A stretch of DNA of 64,000 nt, from assembly GCF_028885415.1 (NCBI RefSeq), contig NZ_CP118527.1:7998001-8062000 (forward strand). Reading direction: 5' to 3'. Both the position numbers and the translations under genes were made by a program. Numbering within the stretch: position 1 is the first letter of the stretch; each line of letters starts with the position of its first letter. Under the pieces are notes generated by a model that was not told the DNA's origin, searched no databases, and saw only the letters and a list, made by a program, of their open reading frames with translations. The DNA comes from Streptomyces coeruleorubidus (GTDB lineage: Bacteria; Actinomycetota; Actinomycetes; Streptomycetales; Streptomycetaceae). Positions 1-9,065 of the stretch are shown in pieces.

Positions 1-534
<534 letters not shown>

Positions 535-757
535 ACGGGCGGGCACCGGACGGCTCATCGCATCGGACCTCGACTACGATGTGCCCTTCATCCCTGTCGG
601 AGAGGGGGACTTCGCCGAATTCCGCCGATCCCGTCCGGGATGAGCAGACCGCCCGCCCGGTCCGCGGGCCACTCCCGCCGGGTGCGGCCCCCACGGCCCC
701 ATCGGCCACGGGGGCGGCGGTTCACATCGGCCAGGCCCGTCCGGCGGCAGCCGGAGA

Positions 758-2326
758 TCACTGCTCGCGCAGCGGAACCGACACGTACGACGGGTCGTTC
801 GCCGGCGAGGAGAAGGTCAGCTGCGCGCCGGACGGGTTGTGCTCGATGTAGAGCGGGTCGACCGTGTCGACGACCAGGGCGAGGCGATGCCCGGCCGGGA
901 CGTCGTAGGCCGTGGAGTACAGCTCCAGGTCGACGCCGAACGGCTTTTTGGGGGTGCGCCCGTGGAAGGTGTACGGCGCGCCGGCGACCAGCTTGCCGAG
1001 GCCGAGCGGCCCCACGTCGTACAGGTAGGCGACGAGGGTGCCGCTCTCCTTGGTCGGGGTGAGGGTCGTGTGCAACTTCGCCGTCCCGCGCACCTGTTGG
1101 GCCGTGGCGTACTTCTCCGACTGCCACACGGCGGCCCAGCGGCGGGGGAGCAGGGGGATCGAGGCCGTCGGGGGCAGCTGGGCCACCTGGTCGAGGATGC
1201 TGGACAGGAAGACGACTCCGCCGTCGGCGCCCGAGTTCACGTTCGTACGGATCGTGGTCGTGCCCGCGAGGTCGATCTTCCGCTTCGTCGCGCCGACCGA
1301 CTTCCAGTCCGGGTAGCCCTCGTAGCCGCCCGCGGAGCGGGACTTGAGCTGGACGGGCTGTTCGCGGTCGATGCCGTTGTCCTCGCCCCGCAGGTAGTGG
1401 TCGAACCAGCGCTCGGTGTCCTTCCACACGTCGTTGGGCAGCCCGAACAGGCCGGTCAGCTCGGCGGTGGCGTGGTCTCCGGGGCGCATCTCCAGCCGCT
1501 TCGGGCCGGTCAGCTTCTCGTAGAAGTCGGCGTACTGATTGGGCGGGAAGACCGTGTCGCCCCAGGCGTTGGCGAGCATGATCGCCGCGCCGTTCTTGTT
1601 GATCTGGTCGACATAGGTCGCAGCGGAACGTTTCTTCCCCCAGGCGATGAGCTCCGGCTCCTTCGCCAGGTTGGAGGCGTAGAAGTCGTCGAAGACCTGC
1701 CGGAGTTCGGCGCTCTGCCGGCCCGTGACCAGGCTCGCGCCGTCCAGCAGGGCGGCGGCCTGGACGTGCTGGGTGCGCCCGGAGTAGATCGAGCCGATCA
1801 GGTCGGCCCAGCCGCTCAGCGAGGCGACCGCGCGGACCCGTTTGTCGTGCGCGGCGGTGAGCAGGCTGATGCCGGCGCCGTAGGAGACGCCCGCCATGCC
1901 GATGTGCCCGGCGTCCGAGGGGGTGTTGGCGAGCGCCCAGTCGATGACCTTCGAGGCGTCGGCGATGTCGGGCGGGCCCGCGACTTCTATCTCGCCGCCC
2001 GACTGCCAGAAGCCGCGCACGTTGTAGGTGACGACGACGTACCCGGAGTCGGCGAGCTTCTGGGCCTGGGCCAGATACTCGACCTGGGGCAGACCCCAGC
2101 TCGTGGGCATGACGAGCAGCGGGTAGCGGTGCGTGCCGTCGGCGCCGGCCGGGGTGACGACATTGGCCTTGAGGACGGTGCCGCCGTCGCCGGTGATGTC
2201 GACGAACCGGATCGGGTTCGGCGCCGCCTGGACGGTGGGGGCGAGTCCGAGGGCTGTGCCGGCGACCAGGGTCGCCGAGACGGCGCCTACGGCGGTGGTG
2301 CGCAGGGCCTTGCGGTGGTGTCCCAC
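758..2326 (-). CDS. Secreted CocE/NonD-type alpha/beta hydrolase (peptidase S15 family)
   Basis: This 522-residue exported hydrolase resembles Xaa-Pro dipeptidyl-peptidase and cocaine-esterase proteins. It starts at a GTG preceded by GAGGAG about 6 bases upstream. Residues 1-35 form a Sec signal peptide (basic start, alanine-rich core, AxA cut before PNPIRF). The nucleophile elbow is GVSYGA near residue 165, and the acid and histidine fit PGDHATAE around residue 275. A C-terminal jelly-roll follows (YLYDVGPLGLGK, PAGHRLALVVDT). The substrate cannot be deduced. Family members cleave proline peptides, acyl esters or beta-lactam side chains. It is transcribed alone towards the ABC gene. Its upstream region carries GGTAA/TTACC palindromes that look like an operator. 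Confidence 0.88.
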   Translation of the reverse strand: MGHHRKALRTTAVGAVSATLVAGTALGLAPTVQAAPNPIRFVDITGDGGTVLKANVVTPAGADGTHRYPLLVMPTSWGLPQVEYLAQAQKLADSGYVVVTYNVRGFWQSGGEIEVAGPPDIADASKVIDWALANTPSDAGHIGMAGVSYGAGISLLTAAHDKRVRAVASLSGWADLIGSIYSGRTQHVQAAALLDGASLVTGRQSAELRQVFDDFYASNLAKEPELIAWGKKRSAATYVDQINKNGAAIMLANAWGDTVFPPNQYADFYEKLTGPKRLEMRPGDHATAELTGLFGLPNDVWKDTERWFDHYLRGEDNGIDREQPVQLKSRSAGGYEGYPDWKSVGATKRKIDLAGTTTIRTNVNSGADGGVVFLSSILDQVAQLPPTASIPLLPRRWAAVWQSEKYATAQQVRGTAKLHTTLTPTKESGTLVAYLYDVGPLGLGKLVAGAPYTFHGRTPKKPFGVDLELYSTAYDVPAGHRLALVVDTVDPLYIEHNPSGAQLTFSSPANDPSYVSVPLREQ

Positions 2327-2380
2327 GGGTCACTCCTCACTCGTGTAAGTGCAAAGTGACCAGAAGGTAACCTCACCCCC

Positions 2381-2420
2381 TTACCGCTGGTAACCCGTCG
2401 GTAAGTTACGTGCCAGTAAC
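2381..2420. promoter_or_regulatory. Paired palindromes upstream of the S15 hydrolase gene
   Basis: TTACC-GCT-GGTAA is a perfect inverted repeat at 2381-2393. GTTAC-GTGCCA-GTAAC is a second one at 2405-2420. GGTAACC, itself palindromic, sits at 2366-2372. All three share the same half-site (GTTAC/GGTAA) and lie 40-95 bases before the GTG start of the hydrolase gene, where a TetR-like or similar dimeric regulator could bind. The regulator is unknown. Confidence 0.45.
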
Positions 2421-2442
2421 GATTGTTGAGGAGTGGAGGACT

Positions 2443-3201
2443 TCAGGAGGCCCGGTGGCTGCCCCGTGGAGTCGCAGTGGCGGGCAGCGGGGTCTGTGCC
2501 GCGCGCGTCACGTCCTCCACCATCTCGACGACGTCCGGCCCGTACGCCTGCGAGTTGATCACCTTCAGCAGCAGCACGAACGAGTTGTTGCCGTACTTGC
2601 GGGCCAGCCGCTCGTGGTTGCGTGCGAGGTAGCGGGTGGCCGCCTGGTTGGTGATGGCGCGCTGGCCGCAGAAGAGGAACACGGGACGCGTCTCGCGGCG
2701 GTCGCCGGCGGTGAGCCGGGCCAGCAGGACGTACTCCGTGATGCCCGGGTCCATGCGGTAGCGCTCGCCGCCGATCTGGAAGGCGCCCCGGTCCGGGCCC
2801 GGTTCGGGGTCGATGTTGACGCGCACGCCGGGCAGCATGGCCGCCATGTGGGCCATCATGCGCCGATTCGACCCCGGGCCGCCGACGCAGAACTCCGTGC
2901 GCTCGCCGAAGCCCTGATGGGCCGTGTCCTGGGTGACCACGTGGACGTGCGCCCCACAGTCCTTGATCAGTGCGGAGAGCTCCAGGAGCGCGAACACGTC
3001 GAAGCGGTGCACCGCCGGTTCCGTGGCGGCCGGATCGCGGTTGACGACGAGCAGTGACTCGGAGTTCTCGGGCAGCCCCAAAAAGGCCTGCTTGCGCCGG
3101 AGTTTCCGCTTCCACAGGTACGTACGGGCGATCCAGCCCAGCGCGGCGCTGATACCCGCCGCGACCACGCCCAGGACGATGTTGCGCACGTCGTCATTCA
3201 T
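2443..3201 (-). CDS. Conserved actinobacterial protein with N-terminal membrane anchor, function unknown
   Basis: This 252-residue protein is not recognised as a characterised family. The start is taken at the ATG at 3201 (MNDDVRNIVLG); the longer frame upstream has Streptomyces-like coding noise and no reason to be translated. Residues 6-25 form one hydrophobic segment followed by a basic stretch (WKRKLRRKQ), so the bulk should be cytoplasmic. The remainder is a mixed alpha/beta domain with motifs such as LLVVNRDPAA, HVVTQDTAHQGFGERTEF, VFLFCGQRAITNQAATRYL and NNSFVLLLKV. It resembles a nucleotide or sugar binding fold, but that is only an impression. It is divergent from the gamma-glutamyltransferase gene. 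Confidence 0.7.
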   Translation of the reverse strand: MNDDVRNIVLGVVAAGISAALGWIARTYLWKRKLRRKQAFLGLPENSESLLVVNRDPAATEPAVHRFDVFALLELSALIKDCGAHVHVVTQDTAHQGFGERTEFCVGGPGSNRRMMAHMAAMLPGVRVNIDPEPGPDRGAFQIGGERYRMDPGITEYVLLARLTAGDRRETRPVFLFCGQRAITNQAATRYLARNHERLARKYGNNSFVLLLKVINSQAYGPDVVEMVEDVTRAAQTPLPATATPRGSHRAS

Positions 3202-3305
3202 GGGCGCGCATGGTAGCGGGCCCGACGCACCGGTGTTCGACGCGTTCCTGACGCGGCCATGGCGATGAATTAAGCTGCGCGGACGGCCTTTCACTGGAGG
3301 TGCGG

Positions 3306-5111
3306 ATGCGTCGCCCTGTCGCACGGAATCTGACGGTCCTGGCGGTCTCGGCCGCCGTGGTGGTGTCGGTGGGAGCGGCGGCGCCGCCCGCCGCGCAGAG
3401 CACCGGCGGTGAGAAGACCCCCCTGGCCGTCGGCTACGGCGGCGCCGTCTCCAGCGTCGACCCGGACGCCTCCGCCGCCGGGATCGAGGTCCTGCGCAAG
3501 GGCGGCAACGCCGTCGACGCGGCCGTCGCCACAGCCGCCGCGCTCGGCGTCACCGAGCCCTACTCGGCCGGCGTCGGCGGAGGCGGCTACTTCGTCTACT
3601 ACAACGCCAAGTCCCGCACGGTCCACACCATCGACGGCCGCGAGACCGCCCCGCTGACCGCCGACAAGAACCTGTTCGTCGAGAACGGCAAGCCCGTCCC
3701 CTTCGCCCAGGCCGTCAGCAGCGGCCTGAGCGTCGGCACGCCGGGCACGCCCGCCACCTGGCAGACGGCGCTCGACCGGTGGGGTAGCGAGCGGCTCGCG
3801 AGCGTCCTGAAGCCGGCCGAGCGGCTCGCCCGTGACGGCTTCACGGTCGACGAGACCTTCCGCTCGCAGACGGCGTCCAACGAGACCCGCTTCCGCTACT
3901 TCCCGGACACCGCCGAGCTGTTCCTGCCCGGCGGACGGCTCCCCGTCGTCGGCTCCACCTTCAAGAACCCCGACCTCGCCCGCACCTACGCGGAGCTGGC
4001 CCGCAAGGGCGTCGGCGCGCTCTACCGCGGTGACATCGGCCGGGACGTCGTCGACACGGTCAACAAGCCGCCCGTGGACCCGGCCTCCGGCTGGAACGCC
4101 CGCCCCGGCGACCTGTCCGAGAGGGACCTGGCCGCCTACCGTGCCAAGCTCCAGGCACCCACCAGGTCCTCGTACCGCGGCCTCGGCGTCTACTCCATGG
4201 CGCCGTCCTCCTCCGGCGGTACGACGGTCGGTGAGGCGCTCAACATCCTGGAGCGGACCGACCTGTCGAAGGCGAGCCAGGCGCAGTATCTGCACCGCTA
4301 CATCGAAGCCAGCCGGATCGCCTTCGCGGACCGGGGCCGCTGGGTGGGCGACCCGGCCTTCGAGGACGTACCGACGAAGGAACTGCTGTCGCAGCGTTTC
4401 GCCGACTCGCGCGCGTGTCTGATCAAGGACGACGCGGTGCTCAAGAGCCCTGTGGCGCCGGGTGATCCGCGCGATCCGAAGGCGTGCGGCTCCGGTGGCA
4501 CGGCCGCTCCCACCACCTACGAAGGTGACAGCACCACGCATCTGACCGTGGCCGACAAGTGGGGGAACGTCGTCTCTTACACCCTCACCATCGAGCAGAC
4601 GGGCGGCAGCGGGATCACCGTGCCGGGGCGGGGGTTCATCCTCAACAACGAGTTGACGGACTTCTCCTTCACTCCGGCGAACCCCGCGGTGCACGACCCG
4701 AACCTGCCGGGGCCGGGGAAGCGGCCGCGGTCGTCGATGTCGCCGACGATCGTGCTCGACCGGCATGACAGGCCCGTGGTGGCGCTTGGGTCGCCGGGTG
4801 GGGCGACGATCATCACGACGGTTCTGCAGACGCTTACCGGGTTCCTCGACCGGGGGCTGCCGTTGGTCGACGCGATCGCGGCGCCCCGGGCCAGTCAGCG
4901 CAATGCTGCGCAGACCGAGCTGGAACCGGGGCTGTACGACAACGCCGGGTTGAGGAAGCAGCTGGAGGCCATCGGGCACTCCTTCAAGTCGAACCCCGAG
5001 ATCGGTGCGGCCACGGGGGTGCAGCGGTTGCCGGGTGGGAAGTGGCTTGCGGCGGCTGAGACCGTGCGGCGGGGCGGGGGGTCGGCGATGGTGGTGCGGC
5101 CTGTGCGTTGA
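3306..5111 (+). CDS. ggt: Secreted gamma-glutamyltransferase
   Basis: This exported enzyme transfers or hydrolyses gamma-glutamyl groups of glutathione-like thiols and peptides. It is 601 residues long. The ATG at 3306 is chosen because GGAGG ends 5 bases before it; an in-frame GTG at 3300 overlaps that Shine-Dalgarno. The signal peptide covers about residues 1-32. The family N-terminal motif GGNAVDAAVATAAALGV and GVGGGGYFVYY are clear. The autoprocessing site is D-S-T-T-H-L, giving Thr410 as the predicted new N terminus and nucleophile of the small subunit, followed by the substrate loop NNELTDFSF and the oxyanion region RPRSSMSPT and GSPGGATIITTVLQ. Length and order match canonical GGT. A second, cytoplasmic GGT-like gene lies at 22575. 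Confidence 0.95.
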   Translation: MRRPVARNLTVLAVSAAVVVSVGAAAPPAAQSTGGEKTPLAVGYGGAVSSVDPDASAAGIEVLRKGGNAVDAAVATAAALGVTEPYSAGVGGGGYFVYYNAKSRTVHTIDGRETAPLTADKNLFVENGKPVPFAQAVSSGLSVGTPGTPATWQTALDRWGSERLASVLKPAERLARDGFTVDETFRSQTASNETRFRYFPDTAELFLPGGRLPVVGSTFKNPDLARTYAELARKGVGALYRGDIGRDVVDTVNKPPVDPASGWNARPGDLSERDLAAYRAKLQAPTRSSYRGLGVYSMAPSSSGGTTVGEALNILERTDLSKASQAQYLHRYIEASRIAFADRGRWVGDPAFEDVPTKELLSQRFADSRACLIKDDAVLKSPVAPGDPRDPKACGSGGTAAPTTYEGDSTTHLTVADKWGNVVSYTLTIEQTGGSGITVPGRGFILNNELTDFSFTPANPAVHDPNLPGPGKRPRSSMSPTIVLDRHDRPVVALGSPGGATIITTVLQTLTGFLDRGLPLVDAIAAPRASQRNAAQTELEPGLYDNAGLRKQLEAIGHSFKSNPEIGAATGVQRLPGGKWLAAAETVRRGGGSAMVVRPVR

Positions 5112-5122
5112 GTGCCGTCTGA

Positions 5123-5187
5123 CGGGGCGTGGGGGCTGGTCGCGCCCACGCGGCGGAGCCGCATATCGTCACAGCCCCGCGCCCCTA
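5123..5187 (-). repeat. Streptomyces-type intergenic GC repeat downstream of the clp gene
   Basis: On the minus strand this element begins at the TAG stop of the clp gene (TAGGGGCGCGGGG) and continues through a GCGGCTCCGCCGC hairpin to a GGGCGCGACCAGCCCC segment. From memory, related elements are very common between Streptomyces genes. A shorter relative starts at the stop codon of the gene ending at 16163. The GC hairpin could act as a transcript end between the converging ggt and clp genes. Confidence 0.6.
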
Positions 5188-7722
5188 GGACGAAGGCGTT
5201 GCCGTCTCTCGAGTCTGAAACGCCAAGTGGCCGTCCTCCACGTCCACCGTCACCTGGCCGCCCTCCGCGACCCTGCCGTCCAACAACAGTCGTGACAGCT
5301 CGTTGTCCACCTCGCGCTGGATCGTGCGGCGCAGCGGGCGGGCGCCGTACTCCGGCTGGTAGCCGTGTTCGGCCAGCCATTCCACGGCTCGGTCGGTGAA
5401 GGTCACCGAGATGCCCTTGCTCTGCACAAGGGACCTGGTGCGGTCCAGCAGGAGGTTGGTGATGCGGCGCAGCTGTTCCGTGCTGAGCTGGCGGAAGACG
5501 ACGATCTCGTCGATGCGGTTGAGGAACTCGGGGCGGAAGTGCTCGCGCAGGGGGCGCAGGATCTGTTCGCGCCGGGCCTCCTCGTCCGCGTCGGCGCCGC
5601 CCGACGCGAAGCCCACGGAGGCGCCGCGGCGGGTGATGGCCTCGGAGCCGAGGTTGCTGGTCATCACGATGACCGTGTTGGTGAAGTCGACCGTGCGGCC
5701 CTGGGAGTCGGTGAGGCGGCCGTCGTCGAGGACCTGGAGCAGGATGTTGAAGACGTCCGGGTGGGCTTTCTCCACTTCGTCCAGCAGGAGCAGCGAGTAC
5801 GGGTGCCGGCGGACGACCTCGGTGAGCTGGCCGGCCTCCTCGTGGCCGACGTAGCCGGGCGGGGCGCCGACCAGGCGGCTGACGGTGTGCCGTTCCTGGT
5901 ACTCGCTCATGTCGAGGCGGACCATGCGGTCCTCGCTGCCGAACAGGGCCTCGGCGAGCGCCCGGGCCAGTTCGGTCTTGCCGACGCCGGTCGGGCCGAG
6001 GAACAGGAAGCTGCCGATCGGACGGTCGGGGCTGGCCAGCCCGGCGCGGGAGCGCAGCACGGCGTCCGAGACGACCCGCACGGCCTCGTCCTGGCCGACC
6101 ACCCGCTCGTGCAGATGCTCCTCCAGGTGCAGCAGGCGGTCCTTCTCCTCCTGGGTGAGGCTGCTGACCGGGATGCCGGTCTGCCGGGACACCACCTCGG
6201 CGATCGCCTCGGCCTCGACGACCAGATCCTGGCCCTCGTCGATCTCGTGGTCGCCGCCCGCCTGGGTGATCCGCAGCTTCAGGTCCACGATCCGGTCGCG
6301 CAACTGGGTGGCCTGCTCGTACTGCTCGTCCGCGACCGCCTGGTCCTTGTCCCGGGTCAGCTGCTCCAGCTCCCGCTCCATGGTCCGTACGTCGGTGCCC
6401 TTGGTGCGGGCGCGCAGCCGGACCCGGGCACCGGCCTGGTCGATCAGGTCGATCGCCTTGTCGGGCAGCCGGCGGTCGGTGAGGTAGCGGTCGGACAGCT
6501 CCACGGCGGCGACCAGCGCCTCGTCGGTGTAGCGGACCTGGTGGTGGGCCTCGTAGCGGTCCTGGAGGCCGCGCAGGATCTCGATCGCGTCCGCCGCGGT
6601 CGGCTCCGGCACCATGATCGGCTGGAACCGGCGGGCCAGCGCCGCGTCCTTCTCGATCCGGCGGTACTCCTCCAGCGTGGTGGCGCCCACGATGTGCAGC
6701 TCGCCGCGGGCGAGGGCCGGCTTGAGGATGTTGCCCGCGTCCATCGAGCTGCCGTCACCGCCACCGGCACCGGCGCCCACGACCGTGTGCAGCTCGTCGA
6801 TGAAGATGATCAACTGCTCGGAGTGGGCGCGGATCTCGCCGACGATGTTGTTCATCCGCTCCTCGAAGTCACCCCGGTAGCGGGTGCCCGCGACCACGCC
6901 CGTCAGGTCCAGGGCGACCACGCGCCGCCCGGTCAGCACGTCGGGCACGTCCCCCTCGGAGATGCGTTGCGCCAGCCCCTCCACGATGGCGGTCTTGCCG
7001 ACGCCCGCGTCACCGATCAGCACCGGGTTGTTCTTGCCGCGGCGGGAGAGCACCTCGACGGTCTGCTCGATCTCCTGGTCCCGGCCGATCACCGGGTCGA
7101 TACGGCCCTGCCGGGCCAGTTCGGTGAGGTCACGGCCGTACTTGTCCAGGGTCGGCGTGTTCGTCGGGCGCGGGCGCTCGGCCTGCGGGGGCTCCGGCGC
7201 CTCGGGCGGGCCGGCGGGGGCGAAGCGGGCCGCGTTCAGGATGTGCCCGGCGGCCGAGTCCGGGTTCGAGGCCAGGGCGCTGAGCACGTGCTCCGGCCCG
7301 ATGTAGCCGTAGCCGCGGGCCCGGGCCATGTCGTGCGCGTCCAGCAGGGCGCGCTTGGCGGCCGGAGTGAGGGAGAGGGCGGTCGGCGGCGGTGTGTCGT
7401 CCGGGGTGTGCTGGGCCGGGCCCGACCGCTCGTCGATCTGCGATGCCAGCGAGTCGGGGTTCGCGCCGGCCTTGCTGAGCAGGGTCCGGGTGGGCTCGGT
7501 GGCCAGCGCCGCCCGCAGCAGGTGTTCCGTGTCGAGGTCCCGGCTGCCGTGCTCCGCGGCGTACTGCGCGGCGCCGCGGACGAGCTCCCGGGCCGGCTGG
7601 CTGAGCAGTCGGCCGATGTCGATCTGCCGGGGACCCGGACGCGGTCCGCCGAAGAAGCGTGCGAGGAATTCTCCGAAGGGATCCGAGCCGTAGCCCTCCG
7701 GGCTGGTGAAGCCGCTGCTCAT
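5185..7722 (-). CDS. ClpC-type AAA+ unfoldase paralogue
   Basis: This 845-residue Hsp100 ATPase would unfold proteins for degradation. The start is the ATG at 7722, preceded by GGAAGG; the longer frame upstream is noise. A glycine-rich head contains [11 protein letters not shown]. Next come a Clp R repeat domain (about 40-190), AAA-1 with [17 protein letters not shown] and FIDELH, a UVR-like middle segment ([14 protein letters not shown]), AAA-2 with [10 protein letters not shown] and [11 protein letters not shown], and the D2-small domain. A VGF tripeptide in SVGFASG matches the ClpP-docking loop of ClpC/ClpA proteins and is absent from ClpB disaggregases. The protein therefore probably partners ClpP. 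It shares orientation with the upstream map gene, 179 bases away. Confidence 0.9.
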   Translation of the reverse strand: MSSGFTSPEGYGSDPFGEFLARFFGGPRPGPRQIDIGRLLSQPARELVRGAAQYAAEHGSRDLDTEHLLRAALATEPTRTLLSKAGANPDSLASQIDERSGPAQHTPDDTPPPTALSLTPAAKRALLDAHDMARARGYGYIGPEHVLSALASNPDSAAGHILNAARFAPAGPPEAPEPPQAERPRPTNTPTLDKYGRDLTELARQGRIDPVIGRDQEIEQTVEVLSRRGKNNPVLIGDAGVGKTAIVEGLAQRISEGDVPDVLTGRRVVALDLTGVVAGTRYRGDFEERMNNIVGEIRAHSEQLIIFIDELHTVVGAGAGGGDGSSMDAGNILKPALARGELHIVGATTLEEYRRIEKDAALARRFQPIMVPEPTAADAIEILRGLQDRYEAHHQVRYTDEALVAAVELSDRYLTDRRLPDKAIDLIDQAGARVRLRARTKGTDVRTMERELEQLTRDKDQAVADEQYEQATQLRDRIVDLKLRITQAGGDHEIDEGQDLVVEAEAIAEVVSRQTGIPVSSLTQEEKDRLLHLEEHLHERVVGQDEAVRVVSDAVLRSRAGLASPDRPIGSFLFLGPTGVGKTELARALAEALFGSEDRMVRLDMSEYQERHTVSRLVGAPPGYVGHEEAGQLTEVVRRHPYSLLLLDEVEKAHPDVFNILLQVLDDGRLTDSQGRTVDFTNTVIVMTSNLGSEAITRRGASVGFASGGADADEEARREQILRPLREHFRPEFLNRIDEIVVFRQLSTEQLRRITNLLLDRTRSLVQSKGISVTFTDRAVEWLAEHGYQPEYGARPLRRTIQREVDNELSRLLLDGRVAEGGQVTVDVEDGHLAFQTRETATPSS

Positions 7723-7901
7723 GGGCCTTCCGTTCCCGGCGTCCCCGGCGCGCGGGCGGGGGACGCCCTCGCTGGTCGACGTGCCGGGGTCGGGTAACCC
7801 GGGTGGCAGCCCGTTACACCTGGGGCGCGCTCGTAGAACACCTTCGCACGATCGTGGACAAGGGGCACCTTCGGGGCATACCCGGGTGATCCCGGCGTTC
7901 T

Positions 7902-8669
7902 TCAGCGCGCGGTCAGGATCCTCGGTCCCGACTCCGCGATCGCCACCGTGTGCTCCGCGTGGGCCGCGCGGGAGCCGTCGTCCGTCTTCAGCGTCCAGCC
8001 GTCGAGAGCCGCGTGGAAGCCGTCCGTGCCGCCTGCGATGACCATGGGCTCGATCGCCAGCACCATGCCGTGCCGCAGCCGCATGCCGCGCCCCGGGCGG
8101 CCCTCGTTCGGCACCGACGGGTCCTCGTGCATACGGCGGCCGATGCCGTGGCCGCCGAAGCCGTCCGGGATGCCGTAGCCCGCCGCGCGGCAGACGGTGC
8201 CGATCGCGTGGGCGATGTCGCCGATGCGGTTGCCGACGACGGCGGCCTCGGTGCCGACCGCGAGAGCCCGCTCGGCGGTCTCGATCAGGCGCAGGTCGGC
8301 CCGGCGCGGGGTGCCCACGACGAAGCTGAGCGCCGAGTCGCCGACCCACCCGCCCAGTTCGGCGCCGAAGTCGATGGAGACCAGGTCGCCGTCGCGCAGC
8401 CGGTAGCGGTCCGGGACGCCGTGCACGATCGCGTCGTTGACCGAGACGCAGAGGACGGCGGGGAAGGGGGTGGGTGCGAAGGACGGCCGGTAGCCGAGGA
8501 AGGGCGAGGTCGCTCCCGCCTCGCGCAGCACGTCGTGCGCCACCTCGTCCAGTTCCAGCAGGGAGACGCCCACGTCGGCGGCCTTCTGGGCGGCCGTCAG
8601 GGCGCGGGCGACGACCTGGCCCGCCTCGTACATGGCGTCGATCGATGCATCGGTCTTCAGCTCAACCAT
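7902..8669 (-). CDS. map: Type I methionine aminopeptidase
   Basis: This enzyme removes the initiator methionine from nascent proteins in the cytosol. It has 255 residues and the five metal ligands: Asp in SIDFG, Asp in VGDSA, His in GGHGIGRRMHE, Glu in AIEPM and Glu in AEHTVAI. The substrate-side histidine fits IVHGVP. It lacks the N-terminal zinc-finger or SH3-binding extension of some actinobacterial MetAPs. There is no Shine-Dalgarno: TATAGT lies 7 bases before the ATG, so the mRNA is probably leaderless. It is divergent from an 83-residue XRE regulator with only 32 bases between the starts. Confidence 0.95.
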   Translation of the reverse strand: MVELKTDASIDAMYEAGQVVARALTAAQKAADVGVSLLELDEVAHDVLREAGATSPFLGYRPSFAPTPFPAVLCVSVNDAIVHGVPDRYRLRDGDLVSIDFGAELGGWVGDSALSFVVGTPRRADLRLIETAERALAVGTEAAVVGNRIGDIAHAIGTVCRAAGYGIPDGFGGHGIGRRMHEDPSVPNEGRPGRGMRLRHGMVLAIEPMVIAGGTDGFHAALDGWTLKTDDGSRAAHAEHTVAIAESGPRILTAR

Positions 8670-8674
8670 GCCAA

Positions 8675-8696
8675 TTACTATACCGGTATTAGAATG
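8675..8696. promoter_or_regulatory. Back-to-back leaderless promoters over a shared palindrome (map / XRE gene)
   Basis: The 32-base gap between map and the XRE gene contains the palindrome ATACCGGTAT (8680-8689). On the minus strand TATAGT (8682-8677) ends 7 bases before the map ATG. On the plus strand TAGAAT (8690-8695) ends 6 bases before the regulator ATG. Both -10 candidates touch or overlap the palindrome, so a protein bound there would block both promoters. The XRE protein is the obvious candidate ligand. Confidence 0.6.
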
Positions 8697-8701
8697 GGGG
8701 G

Positions 8702-8953
8702 ATGGTGCGCACCCCTCTCACCCCCGAAGAGCGCGAACGCGGCGAGCGGCTCGGCCGGCTCCTGCGTGCGGCGCGTGGCGACCGGAGCATGACGGAGGTC
8801 GCCGCGAGCGCGGGCATCTCCCCGGAGACGCTCCGGAAGATCGAGACCGGGCGGGCTCCGACCCCGGCCTTCTTCACCGTGGCCGCACTGGCGGGCACGC
8901 TCGGGCTGTCGATGGACGAGCTGGCCGGACAGTGCGTGCTGGTGCCGGTCTGA
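8702..8953 (+). CDS. Small XRE-family helix-turn-helix regulator
   Basis: This 83-residue protein is almost entirely one Cro/C1-type DNA-binding domain. Helices 2-3 read MTEVAASAGISPETLRKIETG, followed by a SMDELAG helix. It has no effector domain and no membrane segment. A run of six G lies directly before the ATG and a TAGAAT box before that, so it is probably translated from a leaderless transcript. The divergent map gene and the shared palindrome suggest that it regulates itself and map; this is inference from position. Confidence 0.88.
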   Translation: MVRTPLTPEERERGERLGRLLRAARGDRSMTEVAASAGISPETLRKIETGRAPTPAFFTVAALAGTLGLSMDELAGQCVLVPV

Positions 8954-9065
8954 CGGCGCGGCGCTGAGGTTCCTGCGCCCCGTGTGAAAACTGCTTGTAG
9001 CACTGCCGTAACACGGCTGGTGTTGCCTACTGGGCGGAGTGCTCCGGTCGGGCGGGAGTTGAGCG

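Noticed and set aside
588..2333. 581-codon frame overlapping the S15 hydrolase on the same strand
   Set aside because: It is an Arg/Pro-rich alternative frame of the real gene at 758-2326.
3291..4979. Long minus-strand frame (562 codons) opposite the secreted gamma-glutamyltransferase
   Set aside because: It is a shadow caused by high third-position GC; the plus-strand frame has full GGT motifs and a signal peptide.
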